Positions 8,133 to 15,522 of a stretch of 64,000 nt of DNA are shown here, piece by piece. Location of the stretch: assembly GCF_018070465.1 (NCBI RefSeq), contig NZ_JAGPXT010000001.1, positions 1-64,000 of the forward strand, written 5' to 3'. Made by a program: the position numbers and the translations under genes. The notes below the pieces were generated by a model. The model ran no database searches. It was not told the origin of the DNA and worked only from the letters and a program-made list of their open reading frames with translations. Every line of letters starts with the position of its first letter. Position 1 is the stretch's first letter. The stretch comes from Micromonospora sp. C95. GTDB taxonomy: Bacteria > Actinomycetota > Actinomycetes > Mycobacteriales > Micromonosporaceae.

Positions 8133-9287
8133 ATGCACGCCACCGCCGGACCGCCGCTGGCCGAACAGGACGCGGAGGCGTACCTGGCCCGGCACGCCTT
8201 CCACACCGGCACTCCCCGGCTCGTCGGACTGCGCGTCGAGTGGCTGCTGCGTGACTCGACCGACCCAGGGCGCGCCGTGCCGGCGCCACGGGTGAAGTCG
8301 GCGCTCGCCGCGCACGGCGCACCTCCCCACGGGCGGCACGAGGTCGCCCCTTCCGGTGCGATCACGGTGATCAGCCCGCCATACCGCGACCTGGGCGAGT
8401 GTGTCCGCCGTACCGCCGAGGACCTTGCCGCGATACGCGCGGGACTCGCCGGCGGCGGCCTGGCCGCCCTGCCCCGCGCGGTCGATCCGCGCCGCGCGAC
8501 GACGGCCGCCGCGGCGGTGCGGGTACGCCTCGACGCCGGCCACGCCGCGTCCGGCCCGCTCGGGTTCCGCCGCCGGTGGGCCCTCGCCCACGCCGTCGGT
8601 CCGGTGTTGCTGGCCGCGTTCGCCAACTCGCCTACGACCGCGGGCGGCGGGTGGCGCTCCAGCCGGCAGGCCACGCTGCTACGACTCGACCCCCGCCGTA
8701 CCGCGCCACCGCCCGGCGGCGATCCCCGCGAGTCCTGGTCCCGCTACGCGCTGGATGCCCCGGTGGCCTCTCCCGCCGGTCCCGGCACGGCTCCGGTCGG
8801 GTTGACCTTCCGGCAATGGCTCCGTGCCGGTCACCCGCGTCGGCCAACTCTCGACGACCTCGATCGCCACCTGGATACGCTGCTGCCCCCGGTGCGCCCA
8901 CGTGGACACCTGGAACTCGCGATGATCGACGGACAGCCGGTCGACGGCTGGCCCATGCCGCTCGCCGTCGCCGCCGCGCTCTTCGCCGACGCCCAGGCCG
9001 GCGACGAGGCGCTGGCCGCCACCGAGCGGCTGCACGCCCTCCGTGAGCCCTACCGGCGCGGTCCGTGGACGCGTGCCGCCAGGCACGGCCTGCGAGACCC
9101 CCACCTCGCCGCCGCAGCGCGGGAGTGCTTCCACATCGCGTACGCGGCCCTGGCCCGTACCGGCGCCCCGCCGGCGGTACGCGGCGCGGTCGCCGATTTC
9201 ATCGAACGCTACGTCGCTCGCCGCCGCTGCCCCGCCGACGACACCATCGCCGCGCTGATCGGCGACGGCACCACGGCGCGGACCTGA
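8133..9287 (+). CDS. egtA: glutamate--cysteine ligase, ergothioneine type
   Basis: The 384 residues match EgtA-type GCS2 ligases, which make gamma-glutamylcysteine for ergothioneine. Family segments seen: LVGLRVEWLL near 30, PHGRHEVAPSGAITVISPP (substrate region), GFRRRWALAHAVGPVLLAAFANSP and GWRSSRQATLLRLDPRRT near 185. ATG 8133 is chosen because AGGAGG lies 7 bases before it. Divergent from the Rrf2 operon with the operator between. No egtBCDE follows, so the product may serve as a cysteine store here or feed enzymes encoded elsewhere. Confidence 0.85.
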   Translation: MHATAGPPLAEQDAEAYLARHAFHTGTPRLVGLRVEWLLRDSTDPGRAVPAPRVKSALAAHGAPPHGRHEVAPSGAITVISPPYRDLGECVRRTAEDLAAIRAGLAGGGLAALPRAVDPRRATTAAAAVRVRLDAGHAASGPLGFRRRWALAHAVGPVLLAAFANSPTTAGGGWRSSRQATLLRLDPRRTAPPPGGDPRESWSRYALDAPVASPAGPGTAPVGLTFRQWLRAGHPRRPTLDDLDRHLDTLLPPVRPRGHLELAMIDGQPVDGWPMPLAVAAALFADAQAGDEALAATERLHALREPYRRGPWTRAARHGLRDPHLAAAARECFHIAYAALARTGAPPAVRGAVADFIERYVARRRCPADDTIAALIGDGTTART

Positions 9288-9346
9288 CCACCAGCAGATC
9301 CGGTCAGGACGGGTTCCCCGGACAACGACGGTCCGCGAGGTGGAGC

Positions 9347-9955
9347 CTAGAGGGCCCAAACCACTTGATCAGTAGGCAGGCGCGGCAGCCGGTCACGCCA
9401 GGCGTCCGGGCCGGGCCGGCCGATGTTGAGCAGCAGCAGCACCTCGTGACGGCCGTCCGGGAAGAACTCCTGCCCGACTGCTGCGGCGTCGAAGCCGGCC
9501 ATCGGGCCGGCGGCCAGCCCCGCCGCCCGGACGCCGACGATCAGGTAGCCGATCTGCAGGGCGGCGTTGAACCGGGCCTGCGCCGCCCGCTGGTCGCGTT
9601 CGGCGAGCCAGTCCTTGGCCTGGGGCCGGTGCGGGAACAGCTCGGGTAGCCGCTCGTGGAAGTCGATGTCGGCGGCGAGCACCGCGGTCAGCGGGGCGCT
9701 CTGGGTCTTGGCCCGGTTGCCGCCGGCCAGGTGCGGCAGCAGCCGGGCGCGTGCCTGCGCCGAGCGCAGCAGCAACACCCGCAGGGGTTGGCCGTTGAGC
9801 GCGGTCGGCCCGTACCGGACGAGGTCGTGGATCGCGGCGACCTGAGCGTCGGTGACCGGTTCGTTGGTGAACGTGTTCGCGGTGCGGGCCGCCCGGAACA
9901 GCAGGTCCTGGGCGGCCCGGTCGAGCGCGAGCAGGTCGGCGGAGGCGACGCTCAC
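9347..9955 (-). CDS. nitroreductase-family protein (RutE-like)
   Basis: The 202-residue FMN enzyme has the RutE / malonic semialdehyde reductase layout: FRAARTANTFTNEPVTDAQ, RYGPTALNGQPLRVLLLRS and GVRAAGLAAGPMAGFD. It is last in the sulfonate operon and overlaps the flavin reductase gene as GTGA, so it may reduce an aldehyde or quinone-like product of the monooxygenase, or supply reduced flavin. Substrate not inferable. Confidence 0.75.
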   Translation of the reverse strand: MSVASADLLALDRAAQDLLFRAARTANTFTNEPVTDAQVAAIHDLVRYGPTALNGQPLRVLLLRSAQARARLLPHLAGGNRAKTQSAPLTAVLAADIDFHERLPELFPHRPQAKDWLAERDQRAAQARFNAALQIGYLIVGVRAAGLAAGPMAGFDAAAVGQEFFPDGRHEVLLLLNIGRPGPDAWRDRLPRLPTDQVVWAL

Positions 9956-10527
9956 GCGGGCACCGTCGGCTCGGCCGTCGTGTACGCGCCCCGGTGGTAG
10001 ACCAGCGGGTCCCCGTCCTCGCCCGGGCCGAGCGCGAGGGGTTCGGCGATCACGACGGTGTGGTCGCCGGCCGGCACGCGATGCACGACGCGGCAGAGCA
10101 TCAGGGCCAGCACCCCGTGCAGCAGCGGCACCCCGAACGGCCCCGGCGACCAGTCCGGGTACGCGGCGAACCGGTCGATGCCGCTGGTGGCGAAGATCCG
10201 GGCCGCGTCCCGTTGACCTTCGTTGAGCAGGTGCACGGCGACGTGTTCGGCACGGGCCAGCACCGGCCAGCTGGACGAGGTGACGCCGAGGCAGAACGAG
10301 ACCAGCGGCGGGTCCAGCGACACCGACGTGAACGAGGTCGCGGTGAAGCCGGCGCGGACCGGGTCCCCCAGCCCGCCCAGGCAGGTCCGATCGTTGGTGC
10401 CCGGCGCCACGGCGGTGACCACGACCACCGTGGCGGCCTGCCGGCGCAGCACCGCGCGGAACAGGTCCCGGTCCACCGGCAGCAGGTCGGTGGGCGCGTG
10501 CGCCCGGGGTCGGTCGACGGTGGTCAC
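9952..10527 (-). CDS. flavin reductase (HpaC-like)
   Basis: The 191-residue FMN-binding split-barrel protein contains FRAVLRRQAATVVVVTA, AGFTATSFTSVSLDPPLVSFCLG (flavin site), HVAVHLLNEGQRDAARIFA and a C-terminal GDHTVVIAE strand. It supplies FMNH2 to the two-component monooxygenase encoded directly upstream, which it overlaps by GTGA; this pairing is usual for SsuD/NtaA/DszA-type systems. A threefold Val run and a small insertion (APGTNDRTCLGGLGDP) are minor oddities. Confidence 0.85.
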   Translation of the reverse strand: MTTVDRPRAHAPTDLLPVDRDLFRAVLRRQAATVVVVTAVAPGTNDRTCLGGLGDPVRAGFTATSFTSVSLDPPLVSFCLGVTSSSWPVLARAEHVAVHLLNEGQRDAARIFATSGIDRFAAYPDWSPGPFGVPLLHGVLALMLCRVVHRVPAGDHTVVIAEPLALGPGEDGDPLVYHRGAYTTAEPTVPA

Positions 10528-11858
10528 GCCGGCACCAGGGCCGGCGTGGCGTACGCGCTGGCCGGGCGCGGCAGCCCGTAGTGCTCGCGCAGCGTCCGGC
10601 CGGTGTACTCGTGCCGGAACAGCCCCCGCGCCCGCAGCAGCGGCACCACGTGGTCGACGAAGTCCGCCAGCCCGGAGGGCAGCAGCGGCGGCATGACGTT
10701 GAAGCCGTCGGCGGCGCCCGAGGTGAACCACAGCTCGATCTGGTCGGCGACCTGCTCGGGGGCGCCGGCCACCACCCGGTGACCCCGGCCGCCGCCGAGC
10801 CGGCCGATGAGCTGCCGGATGGTGAGCCGCTCCCGGCGTGCCAGGTCGACGACGAGCTGGTAGCGGCTCTGGTGGGACTGCACGGCGGTGACGTCGGGCA
10901 GATCGGGCAGGGGGCCGTCCAGTGGCAGGCCGGTGAGGTCGAGGCCGGTCATGCCGGAGAGCTGGGCGAGGGCGTGCTCCGGGACGATCAGTGCCTCCAG
11001 CTCGTCGGCGAGGGCCCGCGCCTCGGCCTCCGTGCCACCGAGCACCGGGGCGATGCCGGGTAGCACCTTCACCAAGTCCGGGTCGCGGCCGGCGGCGGCG
11101 GTGGCCTGCTTGAGCGCGGCGTAGAACCGCTGCCCGTCGGCGAGGGTCTGCTGGGCGGTGAAGACGGCCTCGGCGTACCGGGCGGCGAAGGCGGTGCCGT
11201 CGGCCGACGAGCCGGCCTGCACCAGCAGCGGCCGGCCCTGCGGCGGGCGCGGGGTGTTCAGTGGGCCGTGCACCCGGAACCGCTCGCCGGTGTGGTTGAT
11301 CTCGTGCACCCGGTCGGAGTCGGCGAAGATCCCGGCGGCGGTGTCCAGGACCAGGGCGTCGTCCTCCCAGCTGTCCCACAGCTTGATCGCCACGTCGACG
11401 AACTCGGCGGCCCGGCGGTACCGCTCGGCGTGCGCGGGATGGTCGTCGAGGCTGAAGTTGCGGGCCTCGCGGGCCTGGGCCGAGGTGACGATGTTCCATC
11501 CCGCCCGGCCGCCGCTGAGGTGGTCCAGCGAGGCGAACTTGCGGGCCAGGTTGAACGGTTCGTTGTAGGTGGTGGACGCGGTGGCGATCAGACCGATGTG
11601 CTCGGTGGCCGTGGCCAGCGCGGCGAGCAGGGTCAACGGTTCGAAGACTGCCTGGATGTTGTGCCGCACGGCCGGCCCGACGGCGAGGCCGTCGGCGAGG
11701 AACACCGAGTCGAGGGTGCCGCGTTCGGCGGTGCGGGCCAGCTCGACGAAGTGCCGCACGTCGGCGACCCGGTGCGGGTCGGTGCGCGGGTGCCGCCAGG
11801 CGGCCTCGTGGTGGCCGACGCCCATCAGGAACGCGTTCAGGTGCAGGGTACGGGACAC
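10524..11858 (-). CDS. FMNH2-dependent LLM monooxygenase (NtaA/SnaA/DszA family)
   Basis: The 444-residue luciferase-like TIM barrel starts LHLNAFLMGVGHHEAAWRHP and contains GTLDSVFLADGLAV, EHIGLIATASTTYNEPFNLARKF, LSGGRAGWNIVTSAQ, and RYRRAAEFVDVAIKLWDSWE. These define the NtaA/SnaA/DszA branch, which cleaves C-N or C-S bonds with FMNH2 and O2. Lying between sulfonate transporter genes and a flavin reductase, it probably releases sulfite from an imported organosulfur compound. Closer to DszA/SfnG-type than to SsuD; substrate unknown. Confidence 0.85.
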   Translation of the reverse strand: MSRTLHLNAFLMGVGHHEAAWRHPRTDPHRVADVRHFVELARTAERGTLDSVFLADGLAVGPAVRHNIQAVFEPLTLLAALATATEHIGLIATASTTYNEPFNLARKFASLDHLSGGRAGWNIVTSAQAREARNFSLDDHPAHAERYRRAAEFVDVAIKLWDSWEDDALVLDTAAGIFADSDRVHEINHTGERFRVHGPLNTPRPPQGRPLLVQAGSSADGTAFAARYAEAVFTAQQTLADGQRFYAALKQATAAAGRDPDLVKVLPGIAPVLGGTEAEARALADELEALIVPEHALAQLSGMTGLDLTGLPLDGPLPDLPDVTAVQSHQSRYQLVVDLARRERLTIRQLIGRLGGGRGHRVVAGAPEQVADQIELWFTSGAADGFNVMPPLLPSGLADFVDHVVPLLRARGLFRHEYTGRTLREHYGLPRPASAYATPALVPA

Positions 11859-11873
11859 GACAGGTCCTTCCTT

Positions 11874-12731
11874 TCAGGAGGCGGAGACGTCGACGCGCCA
11901 GGTGGAGAAGCGGCGTTCGACGGCGACGAGGAGCTGGTTGACCACCAGGCCGATCGCGGAGATCGTGATGATCCCGGCGTACATGTCGGGGATCGCGAAG
12001 TTGTACTGCGCATAGTTGATGAGGTAGCCGAGGCCGGCCTTCGCGCCAACCATCTCGGCCGCGACGAGCACGAGGATCGAGTACGCCCCGGCCAGCCGCA
12101 CGCCGGTGAAGATCGTCGGCACCGCGGCCGGCAGGATCACCTTCTGGAACAACCGGAGGTGGTTCAGGCCCATCGAGCGAGCCGAGCGGATCAGCAGCGG
12201 GTCGACGCCCTTCACGCCGGCGATGGTGTTGAGCAGGATGGGCCAGGAGCAGGCGTACAGCACCAGGGCGATCTTGGAGGTCTCGCCCAGGCCGAGGATG
12301 AGAACGAAGACGGGCAGCAGGGCCAGGGCGGCGGTGTTGCGGAACACCTCCAGCAGCGGGCTGAGCAACTCGGCGAGGGGCCGGTACCAGCCGATCAGCA
12401 GCCCGAGCGGGATCGCGGTGAGCACCGCCAGGCCCAGCCCGGTCAGCGATCGGGTGAGGCTGGCGCCCACGTGCTCGGCGAGTTGCCCGCTGCGCAGCAG
12501 CGCCGTCCACCCGAGCAGCACCTCCGACAGCGGCGGCAGGAAGACCCGGTCGACCAGGCCCAGCCGGGGTGCGGTCTCCCAGACCAGAGCCAGCGTGAGC
12601 AGCGCGGCGGTGCGGTGCAGCACCCGCCCGCCGAGGCCGAGCAGCCGCCGGGGTAGCCGGGGCGCGGCGTCAGTGGCCGCCGTCGCGGCGGCTGTGGCCG
12701 CCAGTCGGGGTCGTTCGGCGATGTCAACCAA
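11874..12731 (-). CDS. ssuC: sulfonate-type ABC transporter permease
   Basis: The 285-residue SsuC/TauC-like permease has about six hydrophobic segments and the EAA loop ARSMGLNHLRLFQKVILPAAVP near 170. GAGYSILVLVAAEMVGAKAGLGYLI-like segments are typical, with slight variation here. The start is probably TTG 12731, 7 bases after AGGAGG and inside the ssuB 3' end. Forms the channel with SsuB. Confidence 0.9.
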   Translation of the reverse strand: MVDIAERPRLAATAAATAATDAAPRLPRRLLGLGGRVLHRTAALLTLALVWETAPRLGLVDRVFLPPLSEVLLGWTALLRSGQLAEHVGASLTRSLTGLGLAVLTAIPLGLLIGWYRPLAELLSPLLEVFRNTAALALLPVFVLILGLGETSKIALVLYACSWPILLNTIAGVKGVDPLLIRSARSMGLNHLRLFQKVILPAAVPTIFTGVRLAGAYSILVLVAAEMVGAKAGLGYLINYAQYNFAIPDMYAGIITISAIGLVVNQLLVAVERRFSTWRVDVSAS

Positions 12732-13707
12732 CGCGGGCCTCCTCGTGACGGGCCACCGCCGGCGCTGCGCGGTCCGCGTCGGCGCCCGGCACAGCAGGGA
12801 TACGACCACCGTCGGGTCCGGTGCCGGCGGTGCGGCCGACTGTCGAGGTGCCGTACCGCGCCCACCGGCGGGAACGGCCGGGCGCGGGAGCGGGAGCGGC
12901 TGGTCGCTCGGCGGACTGGGCGGCGCGCACCTCGTCGCGCAGCAGCGTCCAGATCTGGTGCCGGTGATGGCGGAACGCGTCGGTGGAGCGGACGTCCTCC
13001 ACCGCCCGGTCGCCGAGGTCGATGTCGATGACCTGCTTGATCCGGCCCGGACGGGAGGTCATCACGGCGACCCGCTGGCCGAGGTGGACGGCCTCGTCGA
13101 TACCGTGGGTGATGAACACGATGGTCTTGCCGGTGGCCTGCCAGATCCGCACCAACTCGTCCTGCAGCGAGTCGCGGGTCTGCGCGTCCAGGGCGGCGAA
13201 CGGCTCGTCCATGAGCAGGATGTCCGGGTCGTACGCGAGGCTGCGGGCGATCGCCACCCGCTGCTTCATCCCGCCGGACAGCTCGTGCGGGTGGCGGTCG
13301 GCGAAGCCGGAGAGCCCCACCAGCTCCAGGTGGTACGCGACCAGGTCGGCGCGCTCGGCACGGGGCACGCCCTTGGCCTCCAGCCCGAACGCGACGTTCC
13401 CGGCGGCGGTGCGCCAGGGCAGCAGCGCGTACTGCTGGAAGACGATGCCCCGGTCCAGACCGGGCCCGACGACCGCCTCACCGTCGACGAGCACCTGCCC
13501 ACCGCTGGGCTTCGACAGCCCGCCGAGCAGGTCGAGCAGAGTGGACTTGCCGCAGCCGCTGGGGCCGACGACGACCAGGAACTCGCCGTCACGTACACCC
13601 AGGGTCACCCGGTCCAGCGCGGTGACCGCGCCGGCCTGCGAACGCCGGCTGGCGCGGACCGGGAAGGTCTTCGACACCCGATCAAAGAGGATCTTGTTGG
13701 TGCTCAC
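12724..13707 (-). CDS. ssuB: sulfonate-type ABC transporter ATP-binding protein
   Basis: The 327 residues contain Walker A VVGPSGCGKSTLLDLL near 48, Q-loop IVFQQYALLPWRT near 90, signature LSGGMKQRVAIARSLA near 142, Walker B ILLMDEPFAALD near 163 and the H-loop IVFITHGIDEAV. This is the NitT/TauT branch that carries sulfonates, taurine or nitrate. The C-terminus has an extra Ala/Pro/Arg-rich tail of about 60 residues beyond the usual end. GTG start overlaps the ssuA stop. Confidence 0.9.
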   Translation of the reverse strand: MSTNKILFDRVSKTFPVRASRRSQAGAVTALDRVTLGVRDGEFLVVVGPSGCGKSTLLDLLGGLSKPSGGQVLVDGEAVVGPGLDRGIVFQQYALLPWRTAAGNVAFGLEAKGVPRAERADLVAYHLELVGLSGFADRHPHELSGGMKQRVAIARSLAYDPDILLMDEPFAALDAQTRDSLQDELVRIWQATGKTIVFITHGIDEAVHLGQRVAVMTSRPGRIKQVIDIDLGDRAVEDVRSTDAFRHHRHQIWTLLRDEVRAAQSAERPAAPAPAPGRSRRWARYGTSTVGRTAGTGPDGGRIPAVPGADADRAAPAVARHEEARVG

Positions 13708-14738
13708 CCGGCACCACCCCCGTTGGCGAACGGGTTGAACCGGTTGGTGTAAATGTCGCCGGGCTTCGGCTTGTCGCCCTCGAGCTCACCCTCGGCGGCG
13801 AGCCAGTCGATCCAGGTGCCGAACTCCTGGTCACTGATCACGCCGCCGGTGCCGGCGACGCCGCTGCTCTTCCAATACCTCACCAGCGACGTGTCCTCGT
13901 TGCGGCCCCGCTTGGCGATGATCGACTCCATCCGGGCGACCACCGTCTCCCGGGGCTGGTTGCGCGCCCATTCGATGGCCTTGGCAACACCCGAGACGAA
14001 CGCCCGGACGGTGTCCGGGTTCTTGCGGATGAAGTCGTCGCGGAAGACGTACGTGCCGCCGCTGAACGCGCCGAGCAGCTCGTAGTCGGTGAAGATGGTG
14101 CGGATGCCGCCGCTGGCGACGGCCTTGTCCCGGATCACACCGCCGAGCACGGCCACGTCGATCTGCTTCTGCCGCAGCGACTGCTCGGTGCTGACCGGTG
14201 GCAGCGCGACCAGCTCGACCTGTTTGATCTCGGCCGGGGTGAGCCCGCCGCGCGCGAGCCATGTCTTGAGTACCGCCTCGGCGTGCGCGCCGAGGGTGTT
14301 CATGCCGACCTTCCGGCCGATCAGGTCGCGCGGGCTGCGGACCGGACTGTCGTCGAGCACGTAGTAGCCCTGGAAGGTCTGGGCGTCGGAGCCGTAGTAG
14401 CTGACCACCGCAGTGATCGGAGCGTTCGCAGCGGCGAGCTTGACGATCGCGCCGTTGAAAGCCCCACCGAAGTCGCTCTGGCCGGTCGCGGTCGCCTGGA
14501 TGTCAGCGGGGCCGCCGGTGACGTTGCCGATCCAATCGAGTTCGACATCGCCGAGATAGCCGAGGTCGGCGGCGAGCTCGGGCAGCGTGACCTGCCCGAC
14601 GGACCCCTGGTAGCGCAGCTTTCTGGCCTGGTCGGAACTGGCCTCGGCGCCCCCACCGCAGCCGGTGACGGCGGCGAGGGCGAGCGCACTCGCGGCGGCG
14701 GTGAGCGTACGCAGGACGGCACGACGGGATGAGGACAT
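13704..14738 (-). CDS. ssuA: sulfonate-type ABC transporter substrate-binding lipoprotein
   Basis: The 344 residues carry a signal with twin Arg (SSSRRAVLRTLTAAA) and a lipobox-like VTGCGGG (Cys near 29). The mature part is SsuA-like: LPELAADLGYLGDVELDWIG, GQSDFGGAFNGAIVKLAAA, PRDLIGRKVGMNTLGAHAEAVLKTWL and KNPDTVRAFVSGVAKAIEWAR. ATG 14738 has AGGAGA 6 bases before it; upstream readings lack a signal. First structural gene of the six-gene operon behind the cysteine leader. Confidence 0.9.
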   Translation of the reverse strand: MSSSRRAVLRTLTAAASALALAAVTGCGGGAEASSDQARKLRYQGSVGQVTLPELAADLGYLGDVELDWIGNVTGGPADIQATATGQSDFGGAFNGAIVKLAAANAPITAVVSYYGSDAQTFQGYYVLDDSPVRSPRDLIGRKVGMNTLGAHAEAVLKTWLARGGLTPAEIKQVELVALPPVSTEQSLRQKQIDVAVLGGVIRDKAVASGGIRTIFTDYELLGAFSGGTYVFRDDFIRKNPDTVRAFVSGVAKAIEWARNQPRETVVARMESIIAKRGRNEDTSLVRYWKSSGVAGTGGVISDQEFGTWIDWLAAEGELEGDKPKPGDIYTNRFNPFANGGGAG

Positions 14739-14950
14739 GGCGGATCTCCTGGGTCTGTCCACGGTGGGTGGCGAGGCACCCGGGCAGGTGTGTGGGCAGG
14801 CCGCTCCGCGGTGAGCGGACAAGCCGTGAGTGATGGCACTGGCACCGGACGTGCTCCCGGTGCCGGCGCTGGAAGCAGCGGCTACGTGTCGCCGGTCAGT
14901 TGCGGCGGCCGGCCGGCTGCGGTGGTGGTGGTGGTGAGGTCGGCGTCAGC

Positions 14951-15028
14951 TCAACAGAGCGCGCTCGCGTGCCGGACCAGGTCGACGTGCACACGAGCGG
15001 TGAGGAGAAGCTCATCCCGCTGCGACAT
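14951..15028 (-). CDS. cysteine leader peptide of the ssu operon (putative)
   Basis: The 25 residues contain LLLTARVHVDLVRHASALC directly before TGA, the standard form of actinobacterial HVDLxRxASALC leader peptides found before sulfur operons. It ends 212 bp before ssuA on the same strand. Translation of the last codon would report Cys-tRNA supply. The ATG is 70 nt from the candidate operator; a start site before it is weak, so a short 5' leader is possible. Confidence 0.8.
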   Translation of the reverse strand: MSQRDELLLTARVHVDLVRHASALC

Positions 15029-15036
15029 GCACCCAT

Positions 15037-15066
15037 GTTGACCGCGGATCCTGCAGCCGGTCAACA
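15037..15066. promoter_or_regulatory. inverted repeat before the ssu leader peptide
   Basis: GTTGACC (15037-15043) and GGTCAAC (15060-15066) are perfect complements 16 bp apart, immediately upstream of the leader ATG at 15028. The outer arm supplies a TTGACC on the minus strand that could be a -35 box, but no good -10 follows at 17-18 bp. Candidate operator for a second regulator. Confidence 0.35.
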
Positions 15067-15098
15067 GTCTGCCGGAAGCGTTCACTGTCCCGAAACAC

Positions 15099-15115
15099 CT
15101 ACCTGAAAAGTAGGG
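15099..15115. promoter_or_regulatory. candidate Rrf2 operator of the ssu operon
   Basis: CCTACCTGAAAAGTAGG has the same CCTAC/GTAGG ends and 17-bp length as the site in the rrf2 promoter and agrees with it in 13 of 17 bases. On the minus strand it contains TACTTT, a possible -10, so binding would block the ssu promoter. Confidence 0.6.
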
Positions 15116-15522
15116 TTTGTGGGAAGCGGTCTCGGTCGGTGTGAGGGCAGTCCGGGAACACCGCTGCCGGCCTCGCCATTCGGACCCGCGGCGCGACCGG
15201 AAATCGGTTCACGTCGTTCGCTGGGTGGACCCGGAGGGTCGGGTGGCCGTCTGGACGTGTGCTGCCGATGTCATGGCCAGCGAGGAGTAGGACGCCCCGG
15301 TCCTCACTGATGACCGCTGCTACGCAACGCTACGTAGCGACAGAAGGCGGCACCGCCAGAGAAGGCTAGATCCGCCGCCCTGCCGCCCGAGCGACGGCTC
15401 ACCCCCAGACAGCACGCACCGATGGTCGGAAGGCACAGCTAGCGAGTATCGGCGGACAGCCCCGTACCAGCAGGCCGACCGACGTCGATGGAGAGGATGA
15501 CCTCTACGAGAAGGGTGCCGTC
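15116..15522. other. intergenic region before the integrase gene
   Basis: No convincing gene. It holds the perfect 12-bp palindrome CGCTACGTAGCG (15328-15339), with CTACGCAACG just before it as a diverged half-copy, a possible operator for integrase control. Confidence 0.4.

Noticed and set aside
9952..12510. An 852-codon minus-strand open frame
   Set aside because: Only its last 191 codons are the flavin reductase. The rest is the antisense-shifted shadow of the LLM monooxygenase and ssuC, Arg/Pro-rich without any family signature.
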